Assembly (NCBI GenBank): GCA_934796165.1 | Contig: CAKVOU010000005.1 | Location: 45,457 to 109,456, forward strand | Direction: 5' to 3' | Length of the DNA stretch: 64,000 bases | DNA from: an uncultured Eubacteriales bacterium | GTDB lineage: Bacteria > Bacillota > Clostridia > Oscillospirales > CAG-272 | Shown here: piece by piece, positions 49,845-58,991 of the stretch | How the letters are laid out: every line of letters begins with the position of its first letter | Position numbering within the stretch: the first letter of the stretch is position 1 | The notes under the pieces: model-generated | What the model saw: the letters and a program-made list of their open reading frames with translations, nothing else | The model's database searches: none | Told to the model about the DNA's origin: nothing | Position numbers and translations under genes: made by a program

Positions 49845-50594
49845 ATGACTGAAAACAACACGTCGGGCACAAAAATGATCGCGCACAGAGGGCTTTCGGG
49901 CATAGAACGGGAGAATACCGCCGAGGCGTTCGTGGCGGCGGGGAACCGCCCGTTTTTCGGCGCGGAATGCGACGTGCACGTGACAAGCGACGGGAAATAT
50001 GTGGTGTTTCACGATGACTGGACCTGTCGCATCTGCGACCGGTCGCTCCATGTGGAAGAGACGGATTTTGACACGCTCCGTTCGCTCCGTATCCGCGAGA
50101 GCGGCGGGGAAGCGTTCAGCGAGACCCTGAAAATCGCCACGCTTGACGAATATCTCCGGATCATGGCGCGGTACCGCAAAACCGCGGTGATCGAGCTGAA
50201 GAATCCGATGGAAGAACACCATATCGGAAAGATCGTTGACATTTGCCGCGGTTTGTACGCTTTGGAGCATATCATTTTCATTTCGTTTGATTTCAACAAC
50301 CTGATGTCCGTCCGCCGCTTCAGTCCCGGGCAGAAGATCCAGTTCCTTGCGGACAACCTGGGTGCCGTGAACATCGGCGTGCTCCGTGAGAACCGCTGTG
50401 ATCTGGACATCGCGTGGGGACTTCTCTCGGAGGAGTACATCCGCGAGCTGCACGAAAACGGTATCGGGGTCAATTGCTGGACGGTGGACGATCCCGCTTG
50501 TGCCGACCGCCTTATCTCGTGGGGCGTGGATTATATCACCTCCAATATTCTGCTTCGCGCTCCTGACGGGAGAGCCGTCAGAGCAGATTCCTGA
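49845..50594 (+). CDS. glpQ: Glycerophosphodiester phosphodiesterase
   Basis: The 249-residue TIM-barrel protein has the GDPD signature: IAHRGLSGIERENT (His14), GAECDVHVTSDG (Glu41, Asp43) and VVFHDD (His56), plus the late GVNCWTVDD. It hydrolyses glycerophosphodiesters to glycerol-3-phosphate and an alcohol. No signal peptide, so it is cytosolic and of the UgpQ type. The start at 49845 has GGGGGGAGGGTATC upstream. It is a single gene between its own promoter and terminator. Confidence 0.92.
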   Translation: MTENNTSGTKMIAHRGLSGIERENTAEAFVAAGNRPFFGAECDVHVTSDGKYVVFHDDWTCRICDRSLHVEETDFDTLRSLRIRESGGEAFSETLKIATLDEYLRIMARYRKTAVIELKNPMEEHHIGKIVDICRGLYALEHIIFISFDFNNLMSVRRFSPGQKIQFLADNLGAVNIGVLRENRCDLDIAWGLLSEEYIRELHENGIGVNCWTVDDPACADRLISWGVDYITSNILLRAPDGRAVRADS

Positions 50595-50646
50595 GAGCAG
50601 GGAAGTGCTTTGTCATTCACCTTGCAGCATGAATTGCCGATATGTA

Positions 50647-50685
50647 AAACTCCCCGCCGCAGGCACCCTGCGGCGGGGAGTTTTT
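50647..50685 (+). terminator. Terminator after glpQ
   Basis: A 13-bp GC-rich stem (50650-50662 with 50668-50680) is followed by TTTTT. Confidence 0.92.
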
Positions 50686-50866
50686 GCGCTTCCGATTTTG
50701 GAGCTTCTTTTCGTTCTTTCGCTGTATTTGGTACAGATTCTTCAAAATCATTTGATTTCTCTGAAAAAATTTTTCATATCAAAAATCAGCGGATATTATA
50801 ATGTAGGAAATCAGCAAATACGCTCCAGCGAACCGGTTCCGCTGCCCGGATTTTCCGGAAAAGTTC

Positions 50867-50895
50867 TTGCAAATTCTCCTCGGATTTGTTACAAT
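50867..50895 (+). promoter_or_regulatory. Promoter of the rpiR-mannosidase genes
   Basis: TTGCAA (50867-50872) and TACAAT (50890-50895), spacer 17. Confidence 0.7.
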
Positions 50896-50957
50896 AAGGT
50901 GAACAACCGGAAATCCGGAGACAGTCATCGACCCAAGAGAAAACAGGGAGGTATACT

Positions 50958-51779
50958 ATGATCGGAAAACCGTTTGACCGCATTTATGCCATGAAGAACA
51001 TGGCGACCAACAAGGAACGTAAGCTGATCGAGGGACTGGAGGGAATCGAGCCGGACGAGCTTGTGTATATGTCCATCACCGAGCTTGCCTCCCGCCTCAA
51101 GGTTGCGGAGGCGACGGTGGTGCGCTTCTGCAAAAAGCTCGGCTACAACGGCTTTCAGGATTTCAAGCTGAGCCTCAGCAAGGAGCTCGGCACGGTCGCA
51201 AGAAGCGACATGAGCAGCGTCGTCAAGCGCATTGCTCAGCAGATGACCGACGCGATCACCGAAACGTCGTACAGCCTGCAATACGACAAGTGTCTTGAAA
51301 TTGCCAGATTTCTGGTCGGGGCAGATAAGATCGGCGCGTTCGGTGTCGGCAACTCCTCGGTGACGGCGATGGAGATCGGCAACGTGCTTGCGCGTATCGG
51401 CATCAATGTGACCGTCACGCCCGATCCGCATATGCAGGCAATGATCACAAGCAACATGACCGACCGGGACATCGTGTTCCTCATCAGCGTGTCGGGCAGT
51501 ACCAAGGACATCATTGACGTGGCGGAGATCGCCAAGGCAAACGGCGTCAAGATCGTGGTCATCACCTGTTACGACCGTTCTCCGCTTGCCAAATTCGGCG
51601 ATTACGTGCTGTTCTCCACGCGGCGCGAGGCGGCGCACGAGGGCGGCTCCATCTCGACCATCGTGTCCATTTCCTTTATCGTGAACGTTCTCTATAACGC
51701 CATTTACGAAACGCTCGGCGACGAGGTGCGCGAGCGCGCGCTCCGGACTGCCGGGGCGGTGGCGAACAAATCCATCTGA
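50958..51779 (+). CDS. RpiR/MurR family transcriptional regulator
   Basis: The 273-residue protein has an N-terminal HTH_6 domain (SITELASRLKVAEATVVRFCKKLGYNGFQDFKLSLS) and a C-terminal SIS sugar-phosphate-binding domain (IGAFGVGNSSVTAMEIGNVLARIG, VFLISVSGSTKDIIDVAEIAK). It probably senses an amino-sugar phosphate such as ManNAc-6P or GlcNAc-6P and controls the following glycan genes. The gap to the mannosidase gene is 16 bases, so they share a transcript. The ribosome binding site is GGGAGGTATACT. Confidence 0.93.
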   Translation: MIGKPFDRIYAMKNMATNKERKLIEGLEGIEPDELVYMSITELASRLKVAEATVVRFCKKLGYNGFQDFKLSLSKELGTVARSDMSSVVKRIAQQMTDAITETSYSLQYDKCLEIARFLVGADKIGAFGVGNSSVTAMEIGNVLARIGINVTVTPDPHMQAMITSNMTDRDIVFLISVSGSTKDIIDVAEIAKANGVKIVVITCYDRSPLAKFGDYVLFSTRREAAHEGGSISTIVSISFIVNVLYNAIYETLGDEVRERALRTAGAVANKSI

Positions 51780-51795
51780 CGGGGGCAATTGATCT

Positions 51796-54735
51796 ATGCT
51801 GATCGGAAAACAAGTGGATCGCCTGACCGCGAAGGTCATGCGGCTCGGAGAAGTGTACCGTCCGTTCCTCATCCGGGAAACGGTTCTGCCGAAGGTTACG
51901 GTCACCGAGAACGGTACTGACCGTGAGATTGCGGCAGGCGACCGCTGGGGCGGGGAATTTTGCGTCGCGCGGTTTTCTTTTTGCGCGGAGGGGATCAAGC
52001 CCGGAAAGAGGTACCGCCTGTATGCCGACACGGGTGCCGTGGAGCATCAGGTGGCGGTGAACGGAAAAAGCGTCGGACTGCTCGATTACATCGATCACGC
52101 ATCTGAGCCGGTTTTCCGCATCCACCGGTATCTTTTGCTGGAAGGACTTTCGGACGGCGACGAGGTGACGCTCGACGCGTACTGGTCGCACACCTTCCCC
52201 GGCACCATGCCCTATGACAAGCCGTCCACCTTTTCCATGGACGGGCTGTACCCCGACCGGGCGTACCGCGGGATCGGGCTTTGTGTGTTTGACGAGGAGC
52301 TTTACTCGTTCCTCGAAAAACTGGAGCTGTTCAATCAGTATTACCGCGAGCAGGAACCGGGCAGTTTCCGGGCGGCAGCGGCGGAGCGGGTATACGAAAA
52401 GCTGTTTGCCCTCCTCCCCATGAAGGAGGTCTGCCCGGACGGGGAGACGCTCCGGCAAGCCGCCCTGATCATTGACGGATTCCTCACGGGCGGGGAAGAG
52501 AAACCCTATGTCGGCGTCATCGGACACAGCCATCTTGACACGGCGTGGCTCTGGCCCGTCGCGGAAACCAGACGTAAGCTGCGCCGCACCGTGTCCAATG
52601 CGGTGACCCTTCTTGGGCGTTACCCGGGATATAAGTTCTTCCTTTCCACCGTGCTTTATCTCCGCTGGCTGGAGGAGGACGACCCGGAGCTGTTTGAGCG
52701 CGTCGGCGAACTGATCCGTGAAGGCAGGATCGAGCCGAACGGCGCGACGTGGGTCGAATGCGACGGCAACCTGACGGGAGCCGAGGCACTCTGCCGGCAG
52801 TTCCTCTTCGGTAAAACCTATCTCCGCGAGAAGTTCGGGTATGAGTCGGACACCTTCTGGCTCCCGGATACCTTCGGGTATTCTGCGGCGCTTCCGCAGA
52901 TTCTTTCGCAGTGCGGGGTGAAGTATTTCCTCACCACCAAACTGAGCTGGAACGATACCAATACCTTCCCCTATGAGACCTTCCTCTGGCTCGGTATCGA
53001 CGGGTCGGCGGTCCCGGTGCATTTCAATTCCATTCATACATGGGTGGATGAAAAGAGCGTCGGCGACCGGCTCCATGCGGTACACGACAAGCGCGAGAGT
53101 GACTGCGTGCTGATGGCATACGGCTTCGGCGACGGCGGCGGGGGACCTTCTGCCGAGATGGTCGAGCGTGCGCTGTATACCGAGAAAAATTGCAAATGCG
53201 CAACCGTCCGGCATACGACGGTCTCCGATTTCATGAAACGTGCAACGGCGCGCCCGCTCCCGGAATACTCCGGGGAATTGTATCTGGAACTGCACCGCGG
53301 CACCTATACCTCGGGGCACGCGCTCAAGCAGAACAACCGGCGCCTGGAGGAAGCCCTGCACGATGCGGAGCTGATCTCCGTGTTCGCGGGAGAGAATCTG
53401 AAAAAGGAGACGGACGATCTCTATCGCATCCTGCTTCTCAATCAGTTCCACGACATTCTGCCCGGCACCTGCATTGCCGAAGCGACCGATCAGGCGATCC
53501 GGGAGCAGACCGCCGCGATCCGGGACGCGAAGGCCCTGATCCGCGGGAGCGGGGAGCAGGAACGCTACTATAACACGCTGTTCTTCCCACGGAGCGAGTA
53601 TCTGCCCGTTCCGGCGGGCACGCCCGGCGCCGTGACTTACCCGGGACCCGACGGAACGGAAGAGACACTTGCACGGTTCGATTTTGACGCGTTCGGGTAC
53701 GGTACCCCGTCCCCCGCGGCGGAAAAACTGGTCTATGACGGAAACAACGGAAAAATCTCCACGCCATATTATGAGGCGACCGTGAAGGACGGCGTGATCG
53801 TGTCGCTGGTATTCGGCGGGCGCGAAATCGCCGGTGACGGGCTCGGCATGGTCCGCTTTGCTGAGGATGTTCCGTATATTTACGATAACTGGGACATCGA
53901 CGCGGATTACACCCTGAAGGAACGCCCTGCAAAATACGCGGGGACCGAAACCGTGCTTGCCACGGACGGAGTGCTGATTCTCCGTGTCTCATGGCGCATC
54001 GGGGAGGCTTCCGTCTACCGGACCGATCTTGTGTTCCGCGCGGATTCTCCGGAAATCCTGTTTGATTGTTACATGGATTTTCACGACAAACACACGCTGG
54101 CGCGCACGTATTTCGATACCACGCTTTACTCTCCCCACTACCGCGCGGAGACGCAGTTCGGTTATGTGGAGCGCAACAGCTACCCCAAGTCGCGGGAGGA
54201 TTACGCGAAATTCGAGGTTCCCGCGCACAAGTGGACGGACCTTTCCGAGAGAGGGGTGGGACTTTCGCTTCTCTCCGACAGCAAATACGGCGTTTCCTGC
54301 CAAAAGAAGACGCTCGGTCTGACGCTCTACAAGAGCGGTACCCACCCCGACGCGCGGGGCGATGAGGGCGTGAGCCGTTTCCGCTTCGCTCTGCTTCCGC
54401 ACAAGGGAGCACTCGGCACGGAGACGGTCCGCGCGGCGTATGCGTTCAACCTGCGACCCGTCCGGACGACGCGCGAGGGACTCCTTCCCCCGTTCACACT
54501 GGAGGGGAGCGCCACGGTGATTCCCGAAACGGTCAAGTACGGCGAGCGGGGTGGCGTGGTCGTCCGGCTCTATGAGAGCCTCGGCGGGAGCGGCACCGTC
54601 ACACTCCGCACGGACGGGGTACACCGCTTCACCCTCTGCGATATTCTGGAGGACGAGGTGACACAGCTGCCTGCGGGCAGGGAAGCAAGCCTTGTGTTTG
54701 CACCGTTTGAGATCAAGACCCTGAAAATCGAATAA
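51796..54735 (+). CDS. GH38 family alpha-mannosidase
   Basis: The 979-residue protein fits bacterial GH38 alpha-mannosidases: the metal-binding HSHLDTAWLWP (His244, His246, Asp248), the nucleophile region WLPDTFGYSAALPQIL (Asp358), later LNQFHDILPGT, and C-terminal beta-sandwich domains. An N-terminal jelly-roll-like domain covers about the first 200 residues. No signal peptide, so it acts in the cytosol on imported oligosaccharides. It is cotranscribed with the RpiR-type regulator. Confidence 0.94.
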   Translation: MLIGKQVDRLTAKVMRLGEVYRPFLIRETVLPKVTVTENGTDREIAAGDRWGGEFCVARFSFCAEGIKPGKRYRLYADTGAVEHQVAVNGKSVGLLDYIDHASEPVFRIHRYLLLEGLSDGDEVTLDAYWSHTFPGTMPYDKPSTFSMDGLYPDRAYRGIGLCVFDEELYSFLEKLELFNQYYREQEPGSFRAAAAERVYEKLFALLPMKEVCPDGETLRQAALIIDGFLTGGEEKPYVGVIGHSHLDTAWLWPVAETRRKLRRTVSNAVTLLGRYPGYKFFLSTVLYLRWLEEDDPELFERVGELIREGRIEPNGATWVECDGNLTGAEALCRQFLFGKTYLREKFGYESDTFWLPDTFGYSAALPQILSQCGVKYFLTTKLSWNDTNTFPYETFLWLGIDGSAVPVHFNSIHTWVDEKSVGDRLHAVHDKRESDCVLMAYGFGDGGGGPSAEMVERALYTEKNCKCATVRHTTVSDFMKRATARPLPEYSGELYLELHRGTYTSGHALKQNNRRLEEALHDAELISVFAGENLKKETDDLYRILLLNQFHDILPGTCIAEATDQAIREQTAAIRDAKALIRGSGEQERYYNTLFFPRSEYLPVPAGTPGAVTYPGPDGTEETLARFDFDAFGYGTPSPAAEKLVYDGNNGKISTPYYEATVKDGVIVSLVFGGREIAGDGLGMVRFAEDVPYIYDNWDIDADYTLKERPAKYAGTETVLATDGVLILRVSWRIGEASVYRTDLVFRADSPEILFDCYMDFHDKHTLARTYFDTTLYSPHYRAETQFGYVERNSYPKSREDYAKFEVPAHKWTDLSERGVGLSLLSDSKYGVSCQKKTLGLTLYKSGTHPDARGDEGVSRFRFALLPHKGALGTETVRAAYAFNLRPVRTTREGLLPPFTLEGSATVIPETVKYGERGGVVVRLYESLGGSGTVTLRTDGVHRFTLCDILEDEVTQLPAGREASLVFAPFEIKTLKIE

Positions 54736-54867
54736 TCAAGGACAAGGATCTGTTGCATCGGGGATGTGGCAGGTCCTTGTCTGTTTTCGGCGGTTTGCTT
54801 TTCCGGACCCCATCCGAAAACAGAATGAAAACCATTTTCAAAATTTTCGGAAAAAATGAAAATGCTA

Positions 54868-54896
54868 TTGACAGCAGAATGGAACTACGCTATAAT
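54868..54896 (+). promoter_or_regulatory. Promoter of nanE
   Basis: TTGACA (54868-54873) and TATAAT (54891-54896), spacer 17: a full consensus promoter separate from that of the mannosidase gene. Confidence 0.88.
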
Positions 54897-54951
54897 ATAA
54901 GAACAAAGGGTGAATTCAGGTTTAAGAAAAACAATTGGATGGGGCGAGAAG

Positions 54952-55641
54952 ATGAACAGATTGAACCGTGGCTTAATTGTATCCTGTCAGGCAACCAAAG
55001 GGGAGCCGCTTTACGGATATGGGATCATGCACCTGTTTGCAAAGGCGGCAAAAGAAGGCGGGGCTTGCGGTATCCGTGCGCTCTGCGAGGATGTGGAAAG
55101 CATCCGGAAGCAAGTGGACCTCCCCATCATCGGACTTGTCAAACAGAATTATCCGGACAGCGAGATCTACATCACGCCGACGAAAAAGGACATTGACCGT
55201 CTGCTCCGGGTACCGTGCGATGTGCTCTGCATGGACGCGACCGACCGTCCCCGACCGCAGGGCGAGACGCTTGAAGAGCTTTACGCCTACGCGCGGGCAA
55301 ACAGCGGCGGCAGGGAACTGATGGCGGACATTTCGACGCTTGAGGAAGCGCTTTACGCGGAGAAACTCGGGTTTGACTATGTTTCCACCACCCTGCGGGG
55401 CTACACCAAAGCAACCAAAGGCGCGCCGCTTCCCGACCTTGATTTCATGGCGGAATGTAAAAAGCATCTTCAACACATCCACCTGATCGCGGAGGGCGGG
55501 ATCTTTGAGGTCTCCCACATGGAACGGGTATCCGAGATCAACCCGTATGCCGTGGTGGTCGGCTCGGCGATCACGCGACCCAAGGTCATCACCGAGCGGC
55601 TGGGCGGAGCGCTCCGGCTGCGCGAGGAAGAGAACATATGA
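54952..55641 (+). CDS. nanE: N-acetylmannosamine-6-phosphate 2-epimerase
   Basis: The 229-residue TIM-barrel enzyme interconverts ManNAc-6P and GlcNAc-6P. Family motifs: GLIVSCQATKGEPL, IIGLVKQNYPDSEIYITPT, MDATDRPRP, LIAEGGIFE and VVVGSAITRP. The start at 54952 follows GGGGCGAGAAG. No nanA or nanK is in the window, so it may serve ManNAc released from glycans rather than a complete sialate pathway. Its stop overlaps the next start (ATGA). Confidence 0.94.
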   Translation: MNRLNRGLIVSCQATKGEPLYGYGIMHLFAKAAKEGGACGIRALCEDVESIRKQVDLPIIGLVKQNYPDSEIYITPTKKDIDRLLRVPCDVLCMDATDRPRPQGETLEELYAYARANSGGRELMADISTLEEALYAEKLGFDYVSTTLRGYTKATKGAPLPDLDFMAECKKHLQHIHLIAEGGIFEVSHMERVSEINPYAVVVGSAITRPKVITERLGGALRLREEENI

Positions 55642-57134
55642 AGGTGGTCTACCTCCCGCTTGACGAACGCCCCTGCAACGCGGCGTTTGCCGCACGGATT
55701 GCGGACGGCTCGCCGCTGACGCTTCTGACACCGCCGCGGGAAATGCTCGGAGACAAGAAAACGCCCGCAAACGCGGAAGAGATCGAAAGATTCCTGCTTG
55801 CGGCAGGAAAGAGCGCCGACGCGTGCGTGCTGTCGCTCGATATGCTGCTTTACGGCGGCATCGTGCCGTCGCGGATTCATTATCTGTCCCCGGAAGTGCT
55901 GGAAGAAAGACTCGGCACGGTCCGCCGGATGAAAGAAGAGAATCCGGAGTTGAAAATCTTTGCTTTTGCGCTCATCATGCGCTGTCCCGCTTATTCCTCC
56001 TCCGACGAGGAGCCGGACTACTACGAAACCTGCGGCAGGGAGATTTTTCTTTCGGGGCAGGTGAAGCACAGGCGGGAGCTTGGGCTCATTTCCCAAAAAG
56101 AAGCGGACGCGTTGCTTGCGGAGTACGGGCAGAAGACAAAAGAATTCCTTTCGGACTTTGAAACCCGCCGCCGCGTCAACCGCAGTATGCTGGAAAAGAT
56201 CCTCACGGAATACAGGGACTGCTTCGAGGTTCTGGTCATCCCGCAGGACGATTCCGCGACCTACGGGTATACGACGATGGACCGCGAATATCTCAAAGGA
56301 ATCATTGAGAAGAGCGGATACGGGGATGTTCCCATGTATCCCGGTGCCGACGAGGTGGGCATGACGCTCCTTTGCCGTGCGGTGTGCGACCTTTCGGGGC
56401 GGCATCCGCGCCTGGCTTGCGTTTATGCCGATGACCGGGCAAAGGACATGACACCCCTGTACGAAGATCGTCCGGTCGGGAAAACGCTTCCGCTGCTGCT
56501 TTCGACGAGCGGTTGCCTCTTCCCCCGTGACGGGGAGAACGCCGACATCACGCTGTACCTGAACTACCCGGCAAACGAGCCGCGGGAGGTCTGGGACGAG
56601 CCGTCGGCGGCGTACGGAGAGCGCAACCTTCCCGCGTTCTGCGACCGCATTGCGGCACAGGTCAGGGACGGGAAGATCGTCGCGGTCGCCGATGTGGCAT
56701 TCTGCAACGGCGGCGAGGCGGAATTCGTGCGGATGCTTGCCGACCGCGTATCCCTCACCGATCTTTCGTCCTACGCCGGCTGGAATACCTCCTCCAATAC
56801 CGTCGGAACGGCGGTCTGTCAGGCGGTGTTTGCGTGGCTGTTTGGAGCAAGCGACAACCTGCGGCTCTTCACCGCCGAACGTCTTTATGAGGATGTCGGC
56901 TATTGCGGACACGTCCGGCGCGCGGTAACGCGTGAGATTGAGCCGATGGGATTCGGATACTTTGACGCAGGTGAAACCGACGGCGTGGTGGCGCACCTCG
57001 TGCGTGACCGACTGAATACTTATATGAAAGAAAATTTCCCGGAAATTGCGGATACCTATGAGATCGACCGATGCCGGATGCCGTGGCGGCGGATGTTTGA
57101 GGTGGATCTGACACTGAAGAGCCGGACGGAGTGA
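55638..57134 (+). CDS. DUF4127 family protein
   Basis: The 498-residue protein matches DUF4127: VVYLPLDERPCN at the start, LDMLLYGGIVPSR, IPQDDSATYGYT, YPGADEVGMTLL and SYAGWNTSSNTVGTAV. The last motif and conserved Asp/His residues suggest an enzyme acting on sugars or peptides, but no activity is established. It overlaps nanE by 4 bases (ATGA), a strong sign of functional linkage to amino-sugar use. No signal peptide, so cytosolic. Confidence 0.88.
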   Translation: MKVVYLPLDERPCNAAFAARIADGSPLTLLTPPREMLGDKKTPANAEEIERFLLAAGKSADACVLSLDMLLYGGIVPSRIHYLSPEVLEERLGTVRRMKEENPELKIFAFALIMRCPAYSSSDEEPDYYETCGREIFLSGQVKHRRELGLISQKEADALLAEYGQKTKEFLSDFETRRRVNRSMLEKILTEYRDCFEVLVIPQDDSATYGYTTMDREYLKGIIEKSGYGDVPMYPGADEVGMTLLCRAVCDLSGRHPRLACVYADDRAKDMTPLYEDRPVGKTLPLLLSTSGCLFPRDGENADITLYLNYPANEPREVWDEPSAAYGERNLPAFCDRIAAQVRDGKIVAVADVAFCNGGEAEFVRMLADRVSLTDLSSYAGWNTSSNTVGTAVCQAVFAWLFGASDNLRLFTAERLYEDVGYCGHVRRAVTREIEPMGFGYFDAGETDGVVAHLVRDRLNTYMKENFPEIADTYEIDRCRMPWRRMFEVDLTLKSRTE

Positions 57135-57159
57135 CCGCGGATCCGGTCAGAGCGGGAAA

Positions 57160-58932
57160 ATGAAAAAAAGAGTGCTTTGTTTTGTGCTGGCAGGACTTCT
57201 CTTCCTGTCGGCGGGAGGATTCATGAGCGTTGAAAAAGTCAGCGCCGCGGCGGACGTCACCCCGCAGGCGACTCAGCAAATACAGGCAAGAGGCGTGTGG
57301 CACCGCCCGAACGTCACCGGAACCGAGACCGACCTTGCGGGAATCTGCAACGTGCTCGATACCTTCCGGAAAACCGGGATCAATCTGGTGTTCCTCGAAA
57401 CCTTCTACCATGGGATGACGGTGTTCCGTTCCTCCATGGTCCCGTATTACACGGGATTTGACAAATTCGATTATTCCCCCTATCCCGATTACCTCACCGC
57501 GTTTGTCGCGGAGGCGGGGAAGCGGGGCATTGAGGTCCACGCATGGGTCGAGGACTTCTACATCGGAGTGAATGAAAATTACTTCACACGGAATCTGTCC
57601 GACTGGCTGATGCGGACCGCAGACGGCTCCGTCCGGCAGAGCGAGGGGCGCGACTATGGCGGATACCTCTTCCTTGACGCGGCGAATCCCGAGGTCAGAA
57701 CCTATCTGATCCGCTTCTATGACGAATTGCTCACAAAGGTGCCGGGGATCGCCGGACTGAATCTGGACTACATCCGCTACCCCGTGTCGAACCGCGCGGA
57801 CGATACCGGGTATACGGAGGTCGCCATGAACGGCTTCGCCGGGGCGGAGGGCTTTGCCTTCCCGGACGGCGCGACCTTTGAGGAAAAGGTAAAAACCGTC
57901 GCCTCGCACTATAACGAATGGGTCACTTACCGTGCAGAACAGATCACGACCTTTGTCGGCGGTGTGTTTGACATGGTGAAGAGCCGCCACGCGGGCGTGC
58001 TGCTCTCCACGGCGGTCTTCCCGGAGCAGGGAAAATCCTTCGGGGACAAAAAGCAGGACTTCACGACCTGGCTCCGCCGCGGATACCTTGATATCATCAC
58101 GCCGATGGCATATTACGACGATACCGCAACGCTGAAAAACGCGCTGACGCAGATGCTCGGAGACCTCGGCGGCTGCTACTGCTACGCTGGCATCTCCCCG
58201 ACCTTCCACAACCTTTCCGATGAGCAGGTTCTCTCACAGATTGCGACCTGTGCCGACGCGGGAGCCGACGGATTCGTCTTCTTCGGCTCGCAGTCCATCC
58301 TGAATAACCCGGGGTACATCGACCTGCTTGACCGGACTTATTCCGGCGAGGAGACTGCGCTGCTTCCGCACGCGGAACCCAAAGCGCTGTTCGATCTGAC
58401 GGCTTCCAAAGTGGAAAAGAAGCTGACCGATGCCGGTGAGGACAAGGAAAAGATCGCGGCGCTTCGGACGGAACTCGGAAACATATCCGAGATTGCGGAA
58501 CGCGGCGATACCGCTTCCCTGGAGGCGGCAAGAAAACAGCTGCGGCTGCTTGTCAGATACAACCTTTCCGCTTACGTGTCGGGGGACAACCTTGACACGG
58601 TCAGAGAGGATCTGGAGCGTCTGTATCGCTTCACGGAGATCCGCGCGGCAAGGCTCGGCATCAAGTATCCCGCGGGTGGGGACGACGGCAAGGAGACCGA
58701 AACCTCCGCGGGCAGTGAAACGGAGTCTTCCGGAAACGGGACAGGTGCAACGGAAGAAGCCGTAACGGAACCGGCAAAACCGTCCGGTAACGGCGGAAAG
58801 GGACCCGGGAAACGCTTTTCTCTCATCCCCGTGATCGGCGCGGGGATCGCGGTGGCGGCACTCTTCACGGCAGGAGTTGCATTTGCCCTTGCGGCAAAGA
58901 AACGCGGTGGGAAGCCGGGTGGGGAAGAATAA
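57160..58932 (+). CDS. GHL10-type glycosidase-like surface protein
   Basis: The 590-residue protein has a signal peptide (about 1-30), a GHL10 (PF02638-type) TIM-barrel from residue 42 (ARGVWHRP, VHAWVEDFYIG, GLNLDYIRYP, LLSTAVFPEQ, DIITPMAYYDD), a helical region, a Gly/Ser/Thr/Glu-rich linker, a C-terminal membrane helix (PVIGAGIAVAALFTAGVAFALAA) and a basic tail. It is thus anchored to the cell surface. The Asp of LDYIRYP and residues at the ends of other strands are candidate catalytic carboxylates. It lies 25 bases after the DUF4127 gene, probably in the nanE operon. Confidence 0.85.
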   Translation: MKKRVLCFVLAGLLFLSAGGFMSVEKVSAAADVTPQATQQIQARGVWHRPNVTGTETDLAGICNVLDTFRKTGINLVFLETFYHGMTVFRSSMVPYYTGFDKFDYSPYPDYLTAFVAEAGKRGIEVHAWVEDFYIGVNENYFTRNLSDWLMRTADGSVRQSEGRDYGGYLFLDAANPEVRTYLIRFYDELLTKVPGIAGLNLDYIRYPVSNRADDTGYTEVAMNGFAGAEGFAFPDGATFEEKVKTVASHYNEWVTYRAEQITTFVGGVFDMVKSRHAGVLLSTAVFPEQGKSFGDKKQDFTTWLRRGYLDIITPMAYYDDTATLKNALTQMLGDLGGCYCYAGISPTFHNLSDEQVLSQIATCADAGADGFVFFGSQSILNNPGYIDLLDRTYSGEETALLPHAEPKALFDLTASKVEKKLTDAGEDKEKIAALRTELGNISEIAERGDTASLEAARKQLRLLVRYNLSAYVSGDNLDTVREDLERLYRFTEIRAARLGIKYPAGGDDGKETETSAGSETESSGNGTGATEEAVTEPAKPSGNGGKGPGKRFSLIPVIGAGIAVAALFTAGVAFALAAKKRGGKPGGEE

Positions 58933-58991
58933 GACACTTTGATGTGAAACGCGGATTCCAATGATTTTCACATACGAAGAAAGGTGCAGAT

